Source: Pseudomonadota bacterium
GTDB lineage: Bacteria; Myxococcota_A; UBA796; SXON01
Reading direction: 5' to 3'
Assembly: GCA_005778355.1 (NCBI GenBank)
Contig: SXON01000130.1
Location: forward strand, 1 to 64,000
DNA: 64,000 nt
A model generated the notes under the pieces. That model saw only the letters and a program-made list of their open reading frames with translations, searched no databases and was not told where the DNA came from. Every line of letters begins with the position of its first letter. Position 1 is the stretch's first letter. A program made the position numbers and the translations under genes. Of the stretch, positions 1 to 7,400 are shown piece after piece.

Positions 1-1
1 C

Positions 2-187
2 TGGACCGACAAGCCGCTTGATCTACGCCGCGAGGCTCTCGACCGGCTGCTCGAAAGGATCACCCTGGATGAGGGCGGCGTCCACGTCCAGTACGCGGTC
101 AAGGACGAGCCACCGTTTCGTCACCAAGCACCCCCCGGCCCCCCATACGCCCCCATGTCATTCCGCGAGCCGTCCGGGTCGTCGTAG
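2..187 (+). CDS. Possible 3' end of a serine recombinase (partial)
   Basis: An open frame enters from the left edge and runs 61 codons to a TAG stop. Its first half reads LRREALDRLLERITLDEGG then VHVQYAVKD, which resembles the C-terminal helix and beta-strand of large serine recombinases (an LLxRIxV-xxGxVxIxY pattern). That is only a resemblance by eye. The catalytic resolvase domain would lie outside the window. The last 67 bases overlap the convergent beta-helix gene, which is unusual and lowers confidence. If real, it marks a mobile-element edge just left of the surface-protein cluster. Confidence 0.3.
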   Translation, partial: WTDKPLDLRREALDRLLERITLDEGGVHVQYAVKDEPPFRHQAPPGPPYAPMSFREPSGSS

Positions 188-1380
188 CCACTCGCCGGGT
201 CGCCCGCGTCGATGCAGGGTGAGAAGCCCGTATCCAGCGAGAAGTCCGCGCTCGATGGGTTGCTGAACCAGGGATCGGACTCGATGTTGTCGGTCTGGGT
301 GCCGCCGCTCGAGACCACCTTGAAGTTGTACTCCTCGTGCCCGTAGCTGTCGTTGTAGGACAGTGTCGTGGTGCCACCGTAGGCGTACACGCCCTTTGAG
401 TCCGGGTTGTAGAGGATGTTGTTCACGAAGGTGACGCCCTCGTAGAGGTACACGGCGCCGTCGCCCACGGTGGTATTGCCGTACCACACGTTGTTGTACA
501 CCCAGTGGCGGGCGCCGTTCGGGTAGAGTTGGGCGATGACGGCGTTGCTGGTGGCGGCGTTGTCGTAGAAGAGGTTGTTGGCGATCTCCGCGTCGCCGTA
601 GGCCACGTTGATCACCAGGCCGCCGTAGGTCTGGCCGGAGGGGACGGCGCTTCCGTGGAACTTCGAGTGGGTCAGCGATAGGCTCCCGTCCACCGCCTCG
701 ATCACCCAGTGGGTGAGCTGGTTGTCGGCGAAGTCGGTGTCGGAGATGTTCACGGTGCAGTCGGAGAAGATCAGTCCGCCGACGCCGGGCCCGGTCGCCC
801 TCGCCCCGTCGACCACCACGTTCTCGATGGTGACGGTGCTGTCCTCCGCCAGCATGATCGCGGGCTCGCCGCTATCGGACTCGTTGCCGGTCAGCGAGAT
901 GTCGGAGAGCACGAGATCGGAGTCGTCGAGCACCAGCGCGGTGTGGCCGTCGCCGTCGATCCACACGTCGTCCCTCGACTCGCCGGTGATGGTCAGCTCC
1001 AGCCGGGAAATCTCCACGTACTCGTAGGTGCCAGCGCACACGTAGATCACGTCGCCATCGACGGCGTCATCGACCGCGTCCTGGATCTCGGAGTACGGCG
1101 CACCTCCGGTCGCGCAGACGGTGTAGTCGGCGTCGGTGTCGGTGTCGGTGTCGGCGTCGCTGTCCGCGTCCGCGTCACTGTCCGCATCCGCGTCGCCGTC
1201 CGTGTCCGCGTCGCCATCCGCGTCGGTGTCGCTGTCGCTGTCGGCGTCCGCGTCGGCGCTGTCGCCGGAGTCGGCCGAGGCGCTGTCCTCGTCGGCCACG
1301 CAAGCGCCATCCTCCTCGTGGGTGCCCTCGCCGCAGGGGAGGGCTTCTTGCACGATGCACGCGAATAGGGCGAGGAACAT
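121..1380 (-). CDS. Right-handed beta-helix lipoprotein with Asp-rich stalk
   Basis: 419 aa. The N-terminus MFLALFAC is a very short hydrophobic segment ending in a possible lipobox Cys at residue 8, so I predict a surface lipoprotein. Residues 40-84 are an acidic low-complexity stalk of alternating Asp with Ala, Ser, Thr or Gly. From residue 86 the protein follows the parallel beta-helix (pectate-lyase-like, DUF1565-type) pattern: an opening SEIQDAVDDAVDGDVIYV segment, then many short strands with N/D turns, and a closing DMGAYGGPGG motif typical of such repeats. Family members bind or cleave polysaccharide, but no catalytic residues can be assigned here. The stalk resembles those of other surface proteins in the window and probably holds the helix away from the outer membrane. 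Confidence 0.8.
   Translation of the reverse strand: MFLALFACIVQEALPCGEGTHEEDGACVADEDSASADSGDSADADADSDSDTDADGDADTDGDADADSDADADSDADTDTDTDADYTVCATGGAPYSEIQDAVDDAVDGDVIYVCAGTYEYVEISRLELTITGESRDDVWIDGDGHTALVLDDSDLVLSDISLTGNESDSGEPAIMLAEDSTVTIENVVVDGARATGPGVGGLIFSDCTVNISDTDFADNQLTHWVIEAVDGSLSLTHSKFHGSAVPSGQTYGGLVINVAYGDAEIANNLFYDNAATSNAVIAQLYPNGARHWVYNNVWYGNTTVGDGAVYLYEGVTFVNNILYNPDSKGVYAYGGTTTLSYNDSYGHEEYNFKVVSSGGTQTDNIESDPWFSNPSSADFSLDTGFSPCIDAGDPASGYDDPDGSRNDMGAYGGPGGAW
1129..1263 (-). repeat. Imperfect hexanucleotide repeat coding an Asp-rich stalk
   Basis: About 22 tandem units of the form GTCGNN-GTCNNN (read on the plus strand) encode alternating Asp-Ala, Asp-Ser and Asp-Thr in the beta-helix lipoprotein. 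Being six bases long, gain or loss of a unit keeps the reading frame, so stalk length could vary between strains. Confidence 0.7.
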
Positions 1381-1442
1381 GGGACCGCCGTGGACGGTGG
1401 CAGCCTACCACGTCGCGAGCTTCGTGAGCACCGAAGGGCTGG

Positions 1443-2324
1443 TCAGCCGCCGCAGGGCTCGAAGCCGTCGTGGTCCTCGATGCGCTCGCAGGCGTAGTAG
1501 CGGAGCGTGTAGCCAAGGATGCGGGTTTCCTCCGAGACGTCCCACTCGTAGGCGGTGAGCCAGGAGGTCAGCCACCAGGCCTGCACCCCGTAGGCGCCGT
1601 CGACCGTCGCGTCGCACGTTACATCGGGATCGTCCTCGCACGGGACATGACCTGGTACTACGCCGTGCGAGGCCTCGTGCATCAGGAAGCTGGCGTGGGC
1701 CAACGCGGTGAGCGCGTCGGTAGCGCTGCCTCCTTCTTCCCAGTCGGCATCCCCGACGTCGCCGACGACGAGCGTGCCGTCGCCGTACGCCATCCAGGCG
1801 CCCGAGTCGCGCGTGATCCATGGGTCGTACCGAGTGGAGACTATCATCTCGCCGAGGAGATCGAACCAAGCATGGGCGACGTCGTCGCCGCGCCGTTCTC
1901 CGGCCAGGTCTCCGCGGAGAAACGCGGCCAGCGATGGTGGTGCGTCAGCGGCGAGCCACTCCGTCTCTGACCCCAGGCCGGGCGTAGATGCGACGATCGC
2001 ACCCGCGAGAACAAGTTCCGCGCGCGTGGCGGGAGCCTTGAATTGGTGAGCGATCTCGCCGAAGGACGCCCAGTCTAGGCCGAGGCGTGTCTGCACGATT
2101 TCTCGACAATCAGCCGAGACATATGCGAGCGAGTCGGAGTCCGCGTCGGCGAGGGCGAGCACTCGTTCGTGACCACCGGCGGCGCATTCGGCGAGAAAAC
2201 GTGGCCAGGAGTCCACCGCGGCCGACGCTTCCACTCCGGGCGCGCACCCGCAGGCCAATAGGGCTATCGCACACGCATGCGACAGCTCTACTCCGGTTGG
2301 AGAGCGATGGTGCGGTTGCCGCAC
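1443..2324 (-). CDS. Putative lipoprotein with HExxH metalloprotease-like motif
   Basis: 293 aa from a GTG start; the start overlaps the upstream gene by 37 bases, so translation may really begin at an internal CTG nearer the hydrophobic segment. Residues 17-25 (AIALLAC) form a short hydrophobic stretch with lipobox LLAC, predicting lipidation at Cys25. Residues 216-220 are HEASH, the zinc-binding HExxH pattern, followed by His226 and by Glu260 in a TAYEW context that could supply a third ligand. No known peptidase family is recognisable beyond the motif, and HExxH occurs by chance. Codon use here looks less GC-rich at third positions than in the housekeeping genes, as in the two genes upstream, which suggests an accessory locus. 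Confidence 0.65.
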   Translation of the reverse strand: MRQPHHRSPTGVELSHACAIALLACGCAPGVEASAAVDSWPRFLAECAAGGHERVLALADADSDSLAYVSADCREIVQTRLGLDWASFGEIAHQFKAPATRAELVLAGAIVASTPGLGSETEWLAADAPPSLAAFLRGDLAGERRGDDVAHAWFDLLGEMIVSTRYDPWITRDSGAWMAYGDGTLVVGDVGDADWEEGGSATDALTALAHASFLMHEASHGVVPGHVPCEDDPDVTCDATVDGAYGVQAWWLTSWLTAYEWDVSEETRILGYTLRYYACERIEDHDGFEPCGG

Positions 2325-3757
2325 AGCGGGGCCCCTCGGTACGTGATGGAATCGAGGACCAGCGTTCTCATGTCATCGGCGGTACCGATGACACTCGCTT
2401 CGACCGTGAGTTCACCGATGGTCGCCCGGATCGCGCGCTCACTGATCAGGTCCGTCACCGGGAGCTGCGCTACGACGTCTGGCATCCCGTACGGTTCAAT
2501 TGTGATGGACCGACCCGAGCCGGGTCCGGTGCGGAGCACTATTCGCTGATCCCAATCCAAGCCACAGTCGAGGTCCGAGAGGCTAAAGCTTGCCCCGGCT
2601 CGGAGATCCACGCGTTCCGCGGCGCCGGTCTGGTCGCAGTCCCACTCCAGGTCGGCATGGAGGCCTTCGGTCGGGAGCGACGACACCCGCTCGACGACAA
2701 AGGGCGCGGATCCGGCGACGTCATCTGCGAGGCACTCACTAGGCGCTACCCCTGCGGCGCTCAGCGGGATGAAGCGACCATTGGGGCTGATAAGCTCATC
2801 GTCGGCTGTGATCCGGAGCGAGCGAGTTGGTCCGGCCTGCATTCGCACCTCGGCGTCCATGTCTGCGTCGAGAAGCCGGGCGGAAATGATCGACGCGTCG
2901 GCCGTGAGTTGCGCGGTCCCCGCCACTTGAACGGGACGGAGGAGGTAGCTTGCAAGGCCGTCGCCGTTCTTGTCGTGCCTCGCAGTTGGGAGGAGCAAGA
3001 AACGCCCTCGTCCGGCGTCGCATCGTGCGCGAGCAGAGGTACGGTCCAGGCGACCCTCGACGGTTGTCCGGCAGAAGGCAACGTAGTCCGAGTAGTCGGT
3101 GCACTCCTCTGCCACACCGCGCTCATAGTCCATGATCTCTACGTAGATCGCGCGCCAGCGACACAGGGGATAGCAGGCATTCAGGTCGCCAATCTCCGCG
3201 TCCGTGTCCCCCTTCGCGCGCCATGTGGCGATTTCCTCTCCCGTCCCCGACGGGAATCCGGTGGACTCTGCGGTCAGCCAGCCCGAGTAGTAGTTTCCGC
3301 GGTTGGGGTAATGGTGATCCCTGCCGTTGTCGACAGCGCTCACGTCCGACTCGTCGATGCCGACGACTCGGAGCGGGTCGCTTGGCATCACAGCGTTGTT
3401 GAAGCCTCGCACTTCGAACTCCGCGATCGAGACGCCGCCAAAGCTAAGGACGTTGCTGCCATCGTCGTTCGTCGCTCGCGTGGCGCAGAACCGAAGCCAG
3501 TCAGTCGATGGGTAGGAGGTGTTGTAGCCTTGCGGCCATGAGCGAAGCGTAACCCATGCTACGTTGTCGTGTTCCTGGTCCATGAGGATGCAGTCGTCGT
3601 TCGAGCCCTCGTCGATCGGTTCGATTAGCTCCGACGTTGAGACCTCACCTTCCTCCTCGTAGCCCTCCTTGTACTCGGTGGCATTCCAGTCGGACTCACA
3701 TCCAATGGACGTGAGCGCGAGCGCCACGGTCAGGCGTCGCCCCTCTATCCGACACAC
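2288..3757 (-). CDS. Lipoprotein of unknown function
   Basis: 489 aa with the GTG start chosen here. The open frame extends much further upstream but that part is antisense-like and overlaps the next real gene, so I place the start just before MCRIEGRRLTVALALTSIGC, a good lipoprotein signal (lipobox SIGC, Cys20). A Glu-rich linker follows. The rest is mixed beta-type sequence with several scattered Cys that could form disulfides. I recognise no family. It sits between the HEASH lipoprotein, with which it overlaps, and a small secreted protein, all in the same direction, so the three may be one transcription unit. Confidence 0.65.
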   Translation of the reverse strand: MCRIEGRRLTVALALTSIGCESDWNATEYKEGYEEEGEVSTSELIEPIDEGSNDDCILMDQEHDNVAWVTLRSWPQGYNTSYPSTDWLRFCATRATNDDGSNVLSFGGVSIAEFEVRGFNNAVMPSDPLRVVGIDESDVSAVDNGRDHHYPNRGNYYSGWLTAESTGFPSGTGEEIATWRAKGDTDAEIGDLNACYPLCRWRAIYVEIMDYERGVAEECTDYSDYVAFCRTTVEGRLDRTSARARCDAGRGRFLLLPTARHDKNGDGLASYLLRPVQVAGTAQLTADASIISARLLDADMDAEVRMQAGPTRSLRITADDELISPNGRFIPLSAAGVAPSECLADDVAGSAPFVVERVSSLPTEGLHADLEWDCDQTGAAERVDLRAGASFSLSDLDCGLDWDQRIVLRTGPGSGRSITIEPYGMPDVVAQLPVTDLISERAIRATIGELTVEASVIGTADDMRTLVLDSITYRGAPLCGNRTIALQPE

Positions 3758-3807
3758 TGTCCGTTGTGAGAGGACCGGCGACCCGCTGCGACTGCGACTG
3801 CCCACCG

Positions 3808-4296
3808 CTACAACGCAGACTCTGGCTCGACCAGCAGCGTTGCCCTGCAGATCTCCACGCGCACCCCGCTGTTGTTTGCGGCCTGCACGCCGAACTGCAC
3901 CCACGGCTTGGGCGTGCCGAGCGCCATCAGATCGATGTAGGTGGACCCGAAGTCGCTGCCCACCGTGGTGCGGTATCCCGCCACGAGGTTGACGTCGGAG
4001 TCCCAGGATATCCCGTCGTTGGACCAGCGGATCGCGGGCCGGATTTTGCAGTTCGCCGAGGTCTCCTCGAGCTCCGTGGACACCCGCACCTTCAGCAACC
4101 CAGCGCTGGACATGGGCTGGCTCAGCGCGTGCCACGTGGGATTGGTGGTGCCATCGGTCCACACCGGCTCCGGACCGAAGAGCCACGACCCGGCGGTGCG
4201 ACGAAGCGTCGCGTTCGCCTCGTGGGAAAGCGTTCCCACGATGAGCGCCGTGACGACGGCGACCGTGGGAAAAATGGACCTCAAACCCTTCAACAT
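3808..4296 (-). CDS. Small secreted beta-rich protein, paralog of 44828-45343
   Basis: 162 aa. The start MLKGLRSIFP... gives a classical signal peptide with cleavage likely after the HEANA segment near residue 29, so the product is exported. The mature part is beta-rich with a central RWSNDGISW motif and a closing VRVEICRATLLVE strand. The same order (AWSVAGRTW ... VTCVLEIE) occurs in the protein at 44828-45343, suggesting a shared small beta-sandwich fold; this is my alignment by eye. No function is known to me. Directly upstream lie a hairpin over the start codon and a promoter with a C10 tract in its spacer, so expression may be switchable. Confidence 0.65.
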   Translation of the reverse strand: MLKGLRSIFPTVAVVTALIVGTLSHEANATLRRTAGSWLFGPEPVWTDGTTNPTWHALSQPMSSAGLLKVRVSTELEETSANCKIRPAIRWSNDGISWDSDVNLVAGYRTTVGSDFGSTYIDLMALGTPKPWVQFGVQAANNSGVRVEICRATLLVEPESAL

Positions 4297-4317
4297 GGCA
4301 CGCCTCGTTGCGTGCCA
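4296..4317 (-). promoter_or_regulatory. Perfect inverted repeat at the start codon of the 4296 gene
   Basis: On the minus strand TGGCACGC and GCGTGCCA flank a 6-base loop, a perfect 8-bp stem whose last base is the A of the ATG. The only Shine-Dalgarno-like bases (GAGG) lie at the loop/stem junction. The stem could sequester the ribosome site in RNA or be a repressor operator in DNA. Confidence 0.4.
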
Positions 4318-4319
4318 CC

Positions 4320-4351
4320 AGAGTAAGCGACGGCTCCCCCCCCCCTGTCAA
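4320..4351 (-). promoter_or_regulatory. Candidate promoter with G10 tract in the spacer
   Basis: On the minus strand a perfect -35 hexamer TTGACA (4351-4346) is followed at once by ten G (4345-4336), then AGCCGTCGCT, then TACTCT (4325-4320) as the best -10 candidate. The spacer is 20 bp; loss of two or three G would give the optimal 17-18 bp. The layout matches slipped-strand phase-variable promoters known from Neisseria porA and opc. The -10 match is weak (3 of 6), so this is a hypothesis. Confidence 0.4.
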
Positions 4352-4434
4352 CCCTGTTTCTTCGGGAAAGAGCATTGTCCAAAAGCAACAATAGCCCCGC
4401 GTACCCGGCCAGACGCTCCTCCGGGCGGGAGAGA

Positions 4435-7400
4435 TCAACACCCCTCACGCCCCCTTGGAGTCCGCCGACGCCAGAGCGCCAGCGCGCTAACCACCGCCGC
4501 CAAGCCTGCCCCAGGCCCCGCGTTGCACGAGAGCCCCCCGTAGAGCCCGCCCACGCGATCGACATCGCCGGAGTCGGTGGGATCCGGGTCGACGCCGGAG
4601 TCGGTGTCGCCACTGTCGCCGGAGTCCCCGGAGTCCCCGGTGTCGCCGGTGTCGGGCGGGTCGCCGTCGAAGCCGTCGCAATCGTTGTCGATACCGTCGC
4701 CGGGCACCTCGGTGGCGGCGGGGTTCACGGTGTCGACGGTGTCGTCGCAGTCGTCGCCGTTGTCGACGAAGCCCTCGATGTCCTCGCAGGTGACAAAGCC
4801 GGTGCTGGGGTCGCCGTAGCCGTCGTCGTCACCGTCGATGTAGATCGAGTGACCGTCGACGGGGTTCTCGTCGCTGTAGCCGTCGCAGTCGTTGTCGGCC
4901 TCGTCGCAGACTTCCTCCGCGCCCGGGTTGGCGGCGCTCGAGCCGTCGTCGCAATCGTCGCACGCCACGTAGCCATCGCCGTCGTTGTCGTCGGAGCCCA
5001 CGTAGCCGTCGCAATTGTAGTCGTTCGGGTCGTCGCAAACGTCCTCGGCACCCGGGTTGTAGGCCGAGCTGTTGTCGTCGCAGTCGGCGGCGGGGTCGCT
5101 GGCGGCGGCCTCGGCCACGTCGTCGCAGTCCTCGTCGGTACTCTCGACGGTGTCGCTGTCGGAGCGGTACTCGTCGAGGTCGGCGTCGGCGTAGCAGCTC
5201 TCTCCGCCGTCGCAGTCCTGGTCGATCTCGTCGCCCACCACCTCGGTGGCCGCGGGGTACACGCTCGCGTCGTTGTCGTCGCAGTCGTCGCTCGGGTCGC
5301 CGCGCTCGCCCTCGCCGCTGTCGAGGCAGTCGGTGTCGGTGCTGTGTACGCTGGTGCTGGTGTCGGGGCGGTAGCCGTCGTCGTCGACGTCGACGTAGCA
5401 GGTTTCTTCCCCGTCGCAGTCCTGGTCGACGCCGTCGCCGGCCGTCTCGGCGGCCGCCGGGTTCACCGTGGCGTTGCCGTCGTCGCACTCCTCGCAGGCG
5501 GCGTAGCCGTCGCCATCGGCGTCGTCGTAGCCCACGGAGCCGTCGCAATTGTAGTCATTGGCGTCGGTGCAGTCGGTCTCGGTGGCAGCTGGGTTGTAGG
5601 CGGGGTCGGTGTCGTCGCAATCGCCGTCGTCGTCTCCGGTCGAGCCCTCGTTGGCGTCGTCGCAATCGAGGTCGCTCGACTCGATCGTGCCCGGCTCGTC
5701 GTCGAGGTAGCCGTCGTCGTCCTCGTCGAGGAAGCAGGTCTCGGTGCCGTCGCAGTCGGCGTCGATGGCGTCGCCGGTGGTCTCGGCCGCCCCTGGGTTC
5801 ACCGTCGCGTCGCCGTCGTCGCAATCGTCGCTTGGCTGGGAATCGCTGGCCTCGCCGCTGTCGGTGCAGTCGTCGTCTGCCGAGCTCGCGGTGTCGGCGG
5901 TGCGGTAGCCGTCGTCGTCCACGTCGGCGTAGCAGCTCTCGGTGCCGTCACAGTCCTGGTCGACCTCGTCGCCGGTGCCCTCCGTGGCCGCCGGGTTGAC
6001 CGTTCCATCGTCGTCGTCGCAGTCGCCCGCGGGCTCGCTGGTCAGGGCCTCGCCCGCGTCGGTGCAGTCCGCGTCGGCGCTCGCGACGCTCTCGCCGGTC
6101 CGGTAGCCGTCGTCGTCGTTGTCGGCGTAGCAGGCCTCGCTGCCGTCGCAGTCACTGTCAACGCCGTCGCCCGGGGTCTCGGTGGCCCCGGGGTAGGCGC
6201 TGGCGTTGCCGGTGGCGCAATCGGTGGACAGCGTCGATTCACCGGCGTCGTCGCAGTCCGTGTCGGCGGAGGCGGCCGTGGCGGTGCCCCCGAAGCCGTC
6301 GCCGTCGGCATCGACGTAGCAGCGCTCGGCACCGTCGCAGTTCTGGTCGACCTCGTCGCCGGCCGTCTCGGCGGCCGAGGGGTTCACGCTCGCGTTGGTG
6401 TCGTCACAATCGTCGCTGGCCGAGTCCTCGCCCGCGTCGGTGCAGTCGGCGTCGGACGTGGCAACCGTGGTGCTCCCGCCGCTCCCATCGCCGTCGTTGT
6501 CGGCGTAGCAGCTCTCGGCGCCGTCGCAGTCGCTGTCGAGGCCGTCGCCCACCACCTCGGCGGCACCGGGGTTGACACTGGCATCGCCGTCGTCGCAATC
6601 GCCGTCGGGGTCGGTGGCGCCGTTCTCCCCGGCGTCGTCGCAGTCGAGGTCGAGCGAGGCCACTGTGTCGTCGCCGGCGTAGCCGTCGGCGTCGGCGTCG
6701 GCGTAGCAAGACTCCTCGTCGTCGCAGTCCTGGTCGACCTCGTCGCCGGTGGTCTCGCTGGCGCCGGGGTTCACGCTGGCGTCGGTGTCGTCGCAGTCCA
6801 CGGTCGCGGTGGACGGCGCCTCGCCCGCGTCGTCGCAATCCTCGTCGGCGCTCGCGACGGTGCTGGCGCTCCGGTAGCCGTCGCCGTCGGCATCGGCGTA
6901 GCACACCTCGGTGCCGTCGCAATCCTGGTCGACCTCGTCGCCGGTGGTCTCGCTGGCGGCGGGCGACACCGCGGCGTCGCCGTCGTCACAGTCGCCGCTC
7001 GGGTCGGTCGACAGCGCCTCGCCGGCATCGGTGCAGTCGCTGTCGATCGAGCTGACCGTGCTGGTGGTTCGGTAGCCGTCGCCGTCCTGGTCGGCGTAGC
7101 AGCTCTCCATCCCGTTGCAGTCCGCGTCGATGCCGTCGGCCGGGGTGTCGGTGGCGCCGGGGTAGATGCTGCCGTTGGTCTCGTCGCAGTCGGTCGTGGG
7201 GCTCGTGTCGCTGCCCTCGCCGAGGTCCGCGCAGTCGGTGTCGGCGCTCAGCACGGTGTCGCCGGTGGTGTCGAGGTAGCCGTCGTCGTCGTCGTCGTCG
7301 TAGCAGGTCTCGGCGCCGTCGCAGTCCTGGTCGACCTCGTCGCCGGTCGACTCGGTGGCGGCGGGACTCACCGAGGCGTCGCTGTCGTCACAGTCGCTGG

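Noticed and set aside
4296-4313. TGGCAC then TTGC on the plus strand as a sigma-54 promoter
   Set aside because: The gap between the two boxes is six bases rather than five, the site points into a minus-strand gene, and no plus-strand gene follows.
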